Shown in pieces: positions 35,011-44,656 of a stretch of DNA of 64,000 nt. Source of the DNA: Micractinium sp. NFX-FRZ (taxonomy: Eukaryota; Chlorophyta; Trebouxiophyceae; Chlorellales; Chlorellaceae); assembly GCA_029339195.1 (NCBI GenBank), contig JAPTJF010000010.1:1-64000 (forward strand), given 5' to 3'. Within the stretch, counting starts at the first letter, position 1. Every line of letters starts with the position of its first letter. The notes under the pieces are model-generated. The model had not been told where the DNA came from, searched no databases, and worked only from the letters and a program-made list of their open reading frames with translations. Both the position numbers and the translations under genes were made by a program.

Positions 35011-35352
35011 AGTTTGTCAGAGGGCGCTGTCGATGCCAGCAGATCGGGATCAGCTAGAGAACGATCCAGGCTGCCAACTGCGCCTGCCACCGGGAACGTG
35101 CCACGTGCCCTTCCTGCTCGCGTGAAGCCCCATCGCCCCTCTTCGGTGCTACGTGATTTTCGGCAATGCAGGTGCGCCGTCGTCGAAGCGGGGTGGCCTT
35201 GCGAGCTCTTGTTTAGAAGCAAGGGCTTGCAGCTCCTGCCAGGCAGCCAACCATCACCCTCTGCCCGCATCTGATGCATGCAAGCCTTACGGCAGCTGGG
35301 CGTCTCCCTAGGGGCAGCAGTGCAGGCTGCTGCCGCCGCCGGCGGCGCCGCC

Positions 35353-35601
35353 GCTGCGTGTTAGTGGCTGCGGCGGCCACCTTGGCTGCCCCCTTGGCTG
35401 CCAGCCGTGTGTCTCACCTCTTTAAGTCGCAAGCCAGCAGAGGTGCATTCATGCCTCAACCGTGGTGCTTACCCCACTTGCTCTTGACGACAGCGCTGCC
35501 GCCCTGGCCGCCGCCCAGTGCCCTGGACGGCCTTGTCACCCGTCGGCATCCAAGCCCGTCCCTCACTCCTGGCGTCGGCCACCCTCTACCTCTGTTCCCC
35601 T
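35353..35601 (+). repeat. Direct repeat, copy 1
   Basis: Starts GCTGCGTGTTAGTGGCTGCG and ends near CTCTGTTCCCCT. It matches 36696-36932 with several substitutions and a roughly 12-bp extra block. Confidence 0.85.
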
Positions 35602-36695
35602 GGTGGTCACTCCAAGCCGTTCAAAGGCGGCCAGGGCGCTCTGCTGCGCCATCCCGGCCAGAGTCACGTACCGAATCAATTGAGTTGGTTGCCACCCTGC
35701 CGTAACTGTGCACAGAATTGGCGGGTTTAGCGCAGCACGCACAGCGCGCGCGCCGCGGCGGGGCGGGGCCAGCCACCCCTTTGGGCTGCCCATACGTGCA
35801 GCCTCAGCCTGTGATACACATTCCTCATTCCGCTTGATTCAGTCTCCTGCATTATGCACAGAAATTCAGCCCTCGTATTTGGCATGACGGCACCATATCG
35901 CCTTGTCCACCGGGGGGCGGCCTTGCGGCGGACGGGCGGCAGGCGGTACACCACACTCCACGCAGTTGTTCGCCCTGCCCAACCTGCCCTTAAATTGTGG
36001 CTCTGAAGGGAGGATGTGAAATTGTTGCCGAGTATGCTGCCTGGCGCACTTTGCGCCGCGCACTTGAGCATGCAGTGAGCCTATATAACCCACGGCTGTC
36101 AGTGGCACACAACGCGTTGACCGGGAATTTTCTTGAAGAGTTCACTGAGAAATGCACGGATGTAGTCTGGGAGCATAGCGTGACACTCCATCCGCCTGTC
36201 TTAAGTGCCTATGCCTCTTGAGCTGCAGGGGTGCTGATAGGGGCGGTCGGGGCCGCTGTGCGCCGACCACTGGAAAGGGTGCTGGACAGAATCTTGCCTG
36301 TCAAGGTGCGCAGCGCACAGCCGCAAAGCTGCTGCAGACTATGAAACCACCCCTTATGGATCAACATCATATGCCATGTTCTCGAACGACAAGGGAGTGA
36401 CGACAGCACTCGAGGTTGCATGTTTCTATGGCCGCCGCTGGCGTCAGGCATGCCGCTGGCGCCATGCGGCCCGCCAATGCTCTCTCGAGTTCATGCATCA
36501 GCCTGCTTGTTCGACTCAGCGCCTGTTCTGACACTCCTGTGCGCAACGCTTGGACCAGGCGCGGTGGGTTGATAGAGCCCTCGGCTGGGTTGATAGAGCT
36601 CTGTCCCCGCTTTGTGATGAAGCGGTGATTCCTGGAAGTGCCATTTTCCCAGTGCTTGAAGGTGATGGCCGCCTGGCGTGGTGACCATGCCAGCT

Positions 36696-36932
36696 GCTGC
36701 GTGTTAGTGGCTGCGGCGGCCGCCTTGGCTGCCAGCCGTGTGTCTCACACCTCTCAAGTCGAAGGCCAGCAGAGGCGCATTCATACCGTGGAGCTCACCG
36801 TGACCCCACTTGCTCTTGACGACAGCGCCGCCGCCCTGGCCGCCGCCCAGCCCTTGGACGGCCTTGTCACCCGTCGGCATCCAAGTCCATCCCTCACTCC
36901 TGGCGTCGGCCACCCTCTCCCTCTGTTCCCCT
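36696..36932 (+). repeat. Direct repeat, copy 2, abutting the BTB gene
   Basis: Same sequence as 35353-35601. It runs straight into a polypyrimidine tract and CAG acceptor 12 bp before the first coding exon of the BTB gene. Confidence 0.85.
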
Positions 36933-36953
36933 CTGACTGCACAGGCATTCATT

Positions 36954-38680
36954 ATGTACGGCGGTGGCCACGCATGCGGCTCTGAGGAGCCGGCAGGCAC
37001 CTACCTGGAGGGCATCACCTTCCCGCCGGATGCTGTGCTGCGCGTGGCAGGGCACGACTTCCCCATGCACAGGGCAATCGTGGCGCTGCACTCTCCAGGT
37101 GGGGCTGGGCTGTGCGTCGTGGCGGGACTTGTGTGATCATGTGCGGTCCCTGCGTTCCATGTGTCCCCTCCACAACCTCTGGCATATCAGCTGTCCAGCA
37201 GCAGCAAACAGCCCCGCCGGCGCCTCCTCCGCTCCTGCTTGGCCATGCACCCGACCCGCCACCCCCTGCTTCACACCTCATGCCTGACATGGTCCCATCT
37301 AGCTCCCACTTGCCTCTGCCCGCAGTGCTGCAAGAGCTGCTGTATGGGGAGCCGACCGAGGCAGCTGGCGGGGGTGACCTGCCCAGCTACACCTTTGCCC
37401 CGCCCGGCCAAGAGACCAAGGGCGCGGAGGGCCGCCACAGCTGGCAGAATGACTATGCAGAGGAGCCGCCGCTGGCGCAGGAGGCGCTCACTGCCTTCCT
37501 GGGCTTCTGTTACAACCAGCCAATGAAGGAGAGCAGGGAGGTGAGCAGGGTGCTTGGCTGCCTGGGGGATGGGCGCAAGGGGTGTCTGGGCGCTTGTGCG
37601 TGCGCTTGGGGGCTGGGCCCATGGCGCCACCCTGGATGGGGCGACCTGTCACCTTCGTCTGCCGCTCCTCTGCACTTCTCTGGAACTCGCTGTCAAGTCT
37701 GCCTCTTTGTAGCATTGACACCTGCTCGTCTCGCCACACTGTTGCTCGCCCTGCTGGCCTGCCTTCCTTCTGCCCCACCCCCTCCGCATCTTTGGCTGAA
37801 CGCTGCCCCGCTGGCGGTGCCCCCCTCCCTTTTCCTCACAGTGCGCCCTCGATAGGTCCCCCGGCCATGTCCTGCAAGGCTTTGTTTGTTCTTTCTTACT
37901 CTTGAACGTTGCTGGCGGGATTGCCCCTTCCTCCTCCAAAGCCCCGCGCTGCCAACCTCAGAGCTGGCGCTAATTCGCGCCCCTCCTCCCCTCCCTTGCA
38001 GGTCCCCTACGGGCGCATGCTCTCCCTGGCGGGCCTCCTGCAGTCCACCTCCTTCACCTCCGCCATCGACACCAAGCTGCAGCGGGAGGTGCTGGAGACC
38101 GGGGCAGGGCTGAAGATGGCAGCCAAGGCCGCGGTGAAGTACAGGTGAGACAAACCCCTTTGCCTTTGCCTTCATCCGATGCCTGCTCTGGGGAGGTCTG
38201 GGCCCAGGCTGGCAGTACTAGTTTGCGCTGCCTGACGGTGTTCTTACGCTTGCAGCTACACCGTGCTTGCCCACCCCAGCGCTGTCAGCTCTTGTGCACC
38301 CCTTGCTGGCATTGCACTGGGTGCTGGAGCCCGGCCGCGTGCTGCCTGCTGGCTGCCGCCCTGCTGTTGCACCACGCTGGGAGGCTCAGCCTTCTAACCC
38401 AAGTTGTTGCAGGCTGCTCAAGACTGCGGCGGCGCTGACTGTCATGCTGCTGCCAGGCGCGCAGTCAGCGGCCGAGGAGGAGTGGTGGCGGTGCGGCCAG
38501 GAGGACGCCGTGGCGGCATTTGATGAGCTGGATGCTGGCCTCAAGAGCATGGTGTTCCGCCTCTCCCGCAAGCCGCCTGCTAGGCGGGCCCCAGATGGCG
38601 TGGCCACGGCTGCGTGGCGGATGGAGGCTGCTCTGGACGAGGAGGAGTGGGCCAGCAAGGGGCTGACAGAGGAGCGCTGA
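36954..38680 (+). CDS. BTB/POZ domain protein
   Basis: The start ATG at 36954 gives MYGGGHACGSEEPAGTYLEG, then FPPDAVLRVAGHDFPMHRAI and VALHSP joined to VLQELLYGE, the hallmark first half of a BTB fold (a dimerisation and Cullin-3 adaptor domain). Further exons give EPPLAQEALTAFLGFCYNQP, VPYGRMLSLAGLLQSTSFTS and LQREVLETGAGLKMAAKAAV, then LLKTAAALTVMLLPGAQSAA, FDELDAGLKSMVFRLSRKPP and the end EEEWASKGLTEER (TGA 38678-38680). All joins are in phase. An acceptor-like CAG lies just upstream of the ATG, so a 5' exon, coding or not, may exist. No second domain (Kelch, MATH, ankyrin) is visible. Confidence 0.8.
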
Positions 38681-38768
38681 GAGCTCCTTCTGGGGAAGGC
38701 GGAGGGCACTTGATTTGGGGGCCTGCTTGGGCAGCCAGGCGACACCAATTAAACGCCAGAACCACCCT

Positions 38769-38773
38769 GTAAG
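38769..38773 (+). terminator. TGTAA polyadenylation signal for the BTB gene
   Basis: 89 nt after the stop. Confidence 0.6.
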
Positions 38774-39338
38774 CACGACATCCCAAATCGAGGCAATACT
38801 TGCCCCTAACCGCAAGACAGCAGCGTACCGCCACTCCCTCTGCCTGATGACACTTGAACTACGCTGTCCAGGGCACAGCCGTTGACCGCCAGCATGGCGC
38901 CGCCCCGGCCGTCGCCCCCGCTCATTCCGCTTGGTGAGCGCGTTGCCCATGCTTGGCTGTTTACTGTGCGCCGCTCTGCTGGCTGCATGGCTGGTGTGTG
39001 TGAGCAGGGGATGGGAGGTTGAATGCACAAGAGGCGCATGTGCTGGTTGATGCTGGTGCATGTTGAGTTTGAGCAGGAAGTTGGGGAGGCACTGCCTGGG
39101 GGCGCCGCCCATGCCGGTTGGTCGTCAGGTTTGCACCCAGCGCAGCGGCCCGCTCAACTTTCCCTCCTTCGAGACTGATGGTGTCGACTGTGCTCCTGTA
39201 GCTGACGTGTGTGTTATTCTCTAAAACACGTCACAAATCTCAACGACAGAGAGTGGAGTGGGGTGCGGCGCCGATGATACAGGGAGTAACAGGCATGAGA
39301 AAGGGGCGGCAAGCTGGGGAAGGGTTGGTGAGAATGCC
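38774..39338. other. Convergent spacer containing the second dispersed repeat copy
   Basis: No gene supported. Most of the right half is the repeat at 39146-39322. Confidence 0.55.
39146..39322 (+). repeat. Dispersed repeat, copy 2
   Basis: Matches 27174-27353 in the same orientation. It ends 17 bp beyond the stop of the minus-strand gene at 39339, so relative to the C-module gene it is reversed compared with copy 1. Confidence 0.85.
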
Positions 39339-42300
39339 TCAGCCGCGCTCCTCGTGCTGCCCCACCTCCCAGTTCAAGCAGCCCTTGCTCGTGTTGGCCA
39401 GCCAGGTCCAGCCCAGCTGGTCGCCCGCTGCCGCCACCACTGACCCCAGCTCCTCTGCCGGCGCCGCTGCCACCGCGGGGCTCTGCCTGTGGCACATGCC
39501 TGCCGGCATCCAGCTGGGCAGCGGCAGCACTTGGGTGGGCACGGGGGGCTGCCAATGCAGCGCCTCCTGGGGGATCGCTGCAGCGCAGAGGAGGGACCAG
39601 CGGGAGCACTCAGCGTAACAGTGCTTCGTGCTGGGAGCACAGCAAAAGGCGGGGCACGGAAGCCAGCTGGCAGCTGTCCAGGCTGGCGCCACAAACAGAC
39701 GCACAGGAAAGGCAGCCCCTATCAGCTTGATGGCAGCGCAGCGTGGCACAAGGGCAGCAGCCAGCAAAGCAGCAGTGCCATCCTAGGGTAAAGGCAGGCA
39801 TGGGCACGAATGGGCAGCCCGCTGTAAAGCCCGGTGCAACGAGGGGCACAGCAGCGCCCCCACCTTTCCTGCCAGCGGGGTTGGTCTTGGTGTTGAGGGC
39901 CAGTGTGTAGGTGCATGCAACAATCTTGCCCTCGTCCTCGCCATCGGAAGCGCCGGCGCTGGGAGGCAGGCCATCCACGTACACTTGGAGCAGGGGGCAC
40001 CACTGGCTGGAGGCTGCATGCTGCTCCACCAGCACGTCTGCCTCCCCAGCCTGCCCCTCACGCTTTGCACGCCCCAGCGCTTCCCTCAGCTGCTGCAGCG
40101 CCTGAGCCTGCCACTGCTGCGCACGCTCCTGGGCGCCCGGCACAGTGCGCAGGGCCACGATGCCATCCAGCTGGCGCTCGGCGTGCTGCTGCCGGTCCGG
40201 GTCCAGACGGGAGTGGATGGCTTGCCAGCTCTTGTAGCTGGCGTGCTTGGGCAGGCGGCAAAACACTGGGAAAAGAGGGTGGAGGAGGAGTTGAAGGGGA
40301 CGGCTTTCAATGCTGTGAGTGCTTGAAACCGCTGCTGAGTGTGCCCCGGCTGCAGCAGCAGTCGCCAGCGCGCTCTGCCCGGGCAGCATGTTGAATCCGC
40401 TTTGCTCCTCTCCCTGTCCGACCCAACTCAACCCACCCCAACCCTCACCACCCAAACTCAATACCCCCATAATTTTTAGCACCCACCTCCCCTCACAATA
40501 TCCCGCCCCGCATGCAGGTGCCCGCCCCTGCGGATGCCCACCCCACCGCAGACCCCCACCTGCAGGTGCCCGTCCCACCGCAGACCCCCGCAATGCAGGT
40601 GCCCCTCCCCACCTGCGGGTGCCCTCCCCACCTGCGGGTGCCCTCCCCACCTGCGGGTGCCCTCCCCACCTGCGGGTGCCTGCTCCAGCAGGGCCGCAGG
40701 GCCCAGCCCATCCACCGCCTCCACCAGCAGCACCACACGCCGCAGCAGGCGGTGCTCGCAGAGGTCGCTGATGAGCTGCGTCACGGCCTTGTACTGCACC
40801 GGAGGAGCGGAAATAAGGTGCGCTGGGGGAGGCAGGCAAGCTTCAGCACGCCCACAGCGAGGCAGCGCTTTCTACCCTTCCTTTCTATCCACCCACCCGC
40901 CCTACCGCCACGCCCTGACATCCAACGCCGTCCGGCTTCACTCAACCAGTGCCCCACCCAGGTGTACACCGGCATGCTCAGGTCGCAGAGCCCGGCATAT
41001 ACAGCAGGCAGCATGTACATGCATGCTGTAGCCCTGCTGCATATGCATGCATGCAGTACGGCGCACCAGGAAGCGCAGCTCTGTGGTGGTGCGGGGCACG
41101 TCGCCGCAGATGGCACGGTGCACCTCAGGGAACAGCTCTTGAGAGAACCTGGTCTCGCCTGGGGCCAGCACCACACGCATGGCCGGACGCTCCTGAAGAG
41201 GCAAAGCCAGGGGGGTGGTTGTCCTTGTAAGGCGACAGGTTATGTCGCACACAGCTGGTTGTCCGTAGTTAGGCGGCGGCAGCACACAGCAGAGGCATGT
41301 CGGCGGCAGGTGCACGAGAGTGTGCTGTGCCATGCAGGTTGTGGGGCAGTGACCCGCCCCACCTTGTGAGGGTCACCGGCGGCCTCTGCAGCCTCGGCCC
41401 TCTTCCGCTTGCCGGACCTGCCTGCGCCGGCAGACGCCCTGCCTGCTGCTGCTGGCACTGCTGGCCGTGCCTGGGCTGGCCGTGTTGCTGCTGCCTCTGC
41501 CGCCGCACCGGCTGGCTGCCTCTGTGCCCCTCCTGCGGCCGCTGCAGCCGCTGCTGCATGCCCTCCTGCCGCTGCTGCGGCCGCCACTTCCATCTGCTCA
41601 GCAGAGGCCATCCCAGGCAGGCCAGGCTCCGCGGCCGCTGCTGGTGCCTCAGCTGCTGCCCGCCCCTGTGCCGCTCGGGTGGGCGAGCCCTGAGCCCTTC
41701 CAGCAGCAGCCGCACCTGTCTCCCCTCCAGCCGCTGCCACTTGCGCTGCTGCCCCTGCTGCCGTTCTGACAGCCGGCGCCCCAGCCAGAGCAAGGCCAGT
41801 GGCTACTGCTGCAGCTGTCTGCCTTGCCACCGCCGCCGCCGCAGCCAGGGCGCGGTCAGCTTCCGCTACCGCCACTTCTGCCAGCCGTTGCGCCCCTTGC
41901 CCGCGGGCTTCACCTGCCCCACCCTTTGGCTCGGCAGGAGCCACTCCCGGCCGGGAGGGCACCTCAACTGGTGCCTCTGCTGCTGCTGCTGCTGCCGCCG
42001 CTGCCTGCTCTCTCCCCGCAAGCCCTGGTGCTGCTACGTGTGCCACCGCAGCTGCCGCTGCCGCTGCAGCCCCCAGCGCATGCGGCACCACGCCCTTTTG
42101 GCAGAAGGGCTGCGCCAGCTTGCATGCCAGGCTGAGCACCGCCTGCAGCAGCTGTGGGCCGCTGCCAGCCCAGCCTGCAGTCAAGAGGAGTGCAAGAACG
42201 CTCAAGGCTGCTGGGCACCCACAGCTACACGGCACATCCGGGCGGTGCATGGGACACACCAGGCAGGCGCTCAAAGAGGTAGATGCCGCCTCTGTGCAGC

Positions 42301-43611
42301 TGTCCCTCCAGCAGTATGCCATTTCTTTAAGTTACACACCTGAGTCGGCGGACGGCTGCCAGCTGGGCAGTGCACCCTGCTCCACCGCCTGCTGCAACGT
42401 GCGCAGGGAGCGCACGGCAGCGCACAGCTCCGACACCGGGCCTAGCACATCGGGTGCCAGCTGCCCAGGGGCGCACAGCCCCTCGCGCTGCAGCAGGTCC
42501 AGGCTCCTGCGCACATGCCCGCCCTCAACCGCCTGCAGAGAGAATGTGGGCAGCAGGGGAAATTGAAGTCATGCACAGCAGTGGGTACGCAGTAGTTCTT
42601 CTCAGCAGGGGTCAGCAAACCAGCCCGGTTTTCACGCGCCCATTGTCGGGCAGCCCGGGGCGGAGCCCAACCTTCATCAAAACAGCATAGAAGCAAGGTG
42701 ACATACTCCGTGTGCCAGCTGCACCAGCGCTCGCGAGCCAAGAGACACGTGGCTGTCGACGTACTGCATGCAGTCTGCAAATCCCACAACATTGTTGCCG
42801 CCGTCGCAGCTGCCGCCCACGCTGCTGCTCGCTGCTGCGGCGGGCTTGTGAGCCAGGACCAAGTTTGCGGCCAGGAATGTCACGGATGGGCAAGCAGACG
42901 CTGCATCTTTGCAGCGGGCCCGGATGCCCCGCCAGCGCTGCACCATTTGCAGCAGTGCCTGCGGATCGCTCATGTGCCAGGAGTCGCCCAGGAGCGGCTC
43001 AAGCTCAGCCACCCACTTCTGTGCCCCGCTGACTTGCCCTCCATCTGCCAAAGCTGCAGCTGCTGGCCCAGCTCAGGCAGTGCCTGCAGCACCTGCTGCA
43101 ATGCATCGGCCTCACGCTGCAGATCGGAGGCGTCGGCAGCCGCTGATGCTGCTGCATCTAGCTGGCCGGCCGCCGCGGACGCCAGTTGGCGCTGCTTGGC
43201 AGCCGCTGCAAAGCGCCGCAGCATCTTGACGTGTTGCTGGGCTTCTGACTCACGGGAGCAGGCCGCCCTGAGAGCCTGTGCACAGACAACGCAAGTGCGT
43301 GTGGACAGGAGTCTTGCAGTTGCTAGTGGTGCAGGCACGCATCCAGCGAGATTGCGGGCACACACCTGCAGCCGGTCCCTCCACGCCTCCTGGCTTGCCG
43401 CGGGGGGCTGCGGCAGCGGCTGCTGCGGCTCCGGCGCTGCCCACACCTGCAGGGATACAGCGTTGGATTGGGCGTTCCAACCACCTCTCTGGAGCCCCTT
43501 GAGGAGCACATCACGCTGCAGGGCACTGCGTCTGTTGCGCTCGCATTCTGGGTTTGCACTGGGCTGCCCCGCCACTCTTGCAGTTACCCAGCCCCTCCAC
43601 ATGCTGCACAT
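39339..43611 (-). CDS. Two-module family protein (N-module plus C-module)
   Basis: This is the fullest member of the unrecognised family. ATG at 43611 is a possible start (MCSMWRGWVTARVAGQP). An N-terminal coiled-coil-like exon (LDAAASAAADASDLQREADA) splices to KWVAELEPLLGDSWHMSDPQ, then VVGFADCMQYVDSHVSLGSR and ALVQLAH. Next come RRSLDLLQREGLCAPGQLAP and SLRTLQQAVEQGALPSWQPS, then LQAVLSLACKLAQPFCQKGV and about 230 mostly Ala residues ending with the basic GSGKRKRAEAAEAAGD. The C-module follows: MRVVLAPGETRFSQELFPEV, AVTQLISDLCEHRLLRRVVL, SYKSWQAIHSRLDPDRQQHA, LLQVYVDGLPPSAG and DQLGWTWLANTSKGCLNWEV, ending GQHEERG (TGA 39341-39339). About 45 residues present in the plus-strand paralogue after ALVxLA are missing here. 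Function unknown. Confidence 0.68.
40611..40680. repeat. 19-bp minisatellite containing splice donors
   Basis: Three full copies and one partial copy of ACCTGCGGGTGCCCTCCCC (plus strand). On the minus strand each copy carries CCCGCAG/GTGGGGAGG, the same context as the donor of the adjoining exon. More diverged copies extend left to about 40510. Confidence 0.85.
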
Positions 43612-44656
43612 GCTGCCAACCCCTCAGAACAGACCTCGAGCACGGTCAGCGGGCCTGCGGCACTCTGCTTGCCGACCGCGTTTAACCCACCAACCTCGTT
43701 GCCTTGATCCCAACCCATCTGCTCTCTATGATCCATTGGGTACGCTTGATTGTGACGATGGGAACGAAGTGAGCTGAGGTACGCATGAGGCGCTTAAGCA
43801 TGCTTTCTTTTCTTTATTATTTGTTTCTTTCAGCATTTTCCACCAGCATTTTGTCACATTTTTATTGAAACCAATCAGGGTACCTTACGCCTTACCTTGC
43901 GCGTCAAAGATGGGGGCAGCCTGCTCAGTTGCAAATGAGAGCCGTGCGTCTGGTGCACCGCCTTGCGTGCCTCCCCGCCAACAAGCTTCTTGAACCAAGA
44001 GGGAACGACACAAGCATGTCGCCCCCTCACCATAACTGGCAGTGGGATGCAGAATGTCGTGCTATGATTGGAGCAGCACATGAAGCGCTGCACACAAGGC
44101 ACATGAATCACACCGGGGCCAGCCGCCGCCAGTGTCTGGCTGGTCGGTCGTCTTGCGGCGGCGCTCGTGCAAGTGCCCGCTCAACTTCCTTCTCAACATG
44201 GTGCTAATTGCATTGCACCAGGGCACGTAGTGCATTTTGGCCAGAAAGGATGCTCGTTATTGCAGTTACCTGCAAGAACCAAGGCAACGCAAAACGGTGC
44301 CAGCAAGGCGGGGCGCCGCCGACAGACGGCCTTGGATGGCACCTTTCTTGCTGTGATGGGGTGTTGTACCCACCTCTCCTCCAAGACAGGTTGCTGAGAG
44401 CAGAGGAGCACGACCACGCAGCTAACTTGCAGAGGATCCGCAGGTTGCCGAATTTAGAAGCACAGCGGCCCGCCCTGCCGTGTTCAAGGTTAGTTGTGAA
44501 GGTCCCAACACTGCAGCCCTGGTCAGGAGGTCGGTGCAGCGAGTCCGGGTGAAAGGCGCACGCGAGAGGGCAATCCAGCTGCTTGCTCGCTGCATATCAA
44601 ACAGCCTCCAGAAGGGAACGCTGAATTGGCATGTTTGACTCCCCTGTGCCCGCGGG
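43612..44656. promoter_or_regulatory. Divergent spacer between two family genes, with an AT-rich patch
   Basis: Just over 1 kb. It includes an unusually T-rich stretch at about 43800-43870 and a short fragment at 44168-44190 resembling the start of the dispersed repeat. Upstream exons of the plus-strand gene may lie here but could not be fixed. Confidence 0.45.

Larger units (their letters stand above)
35011..36953. other. Long spacer with a 1.34-kb-offset direct repeat
   Basis: 1.9 kb without a supported gene. It holds the zinc-finger gene promoter, two copies of a roughly 240-bp repeat, and between them a less GC-rich 1.1 kb with short unsupported open frames. A TATATAA string lies at about 36080 on the plus strand but no exon follows it closely. 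Confidence 0.5.

Noticed and set aside
35997..36221. Short plus-strand open frame of 74 codons in the spacer before the BTB gene
   Set aside because: It looks peptide-like but has no family match, no convincing splice sites and no polyadenylation signal. It lies between direct repeats in likely non-coding DNA.
41297..42343. Plus-strand open frame of 348 codons rich in Cys/Leu/Pro
   Set aside because: It is antisense to the Ala-rich exon of the minus-strand family gene. The minus frame is flanked by good splice sites and aligns with paralogues.
42970..43130. Apparent frameshift in the N-module of the gene at 39339-43611
   Set aside because: An in-phase intron from the donor after DALQQ to the AG before KWVAELEP restores the alignment with the paralogue, so no frameshift need be assumed.
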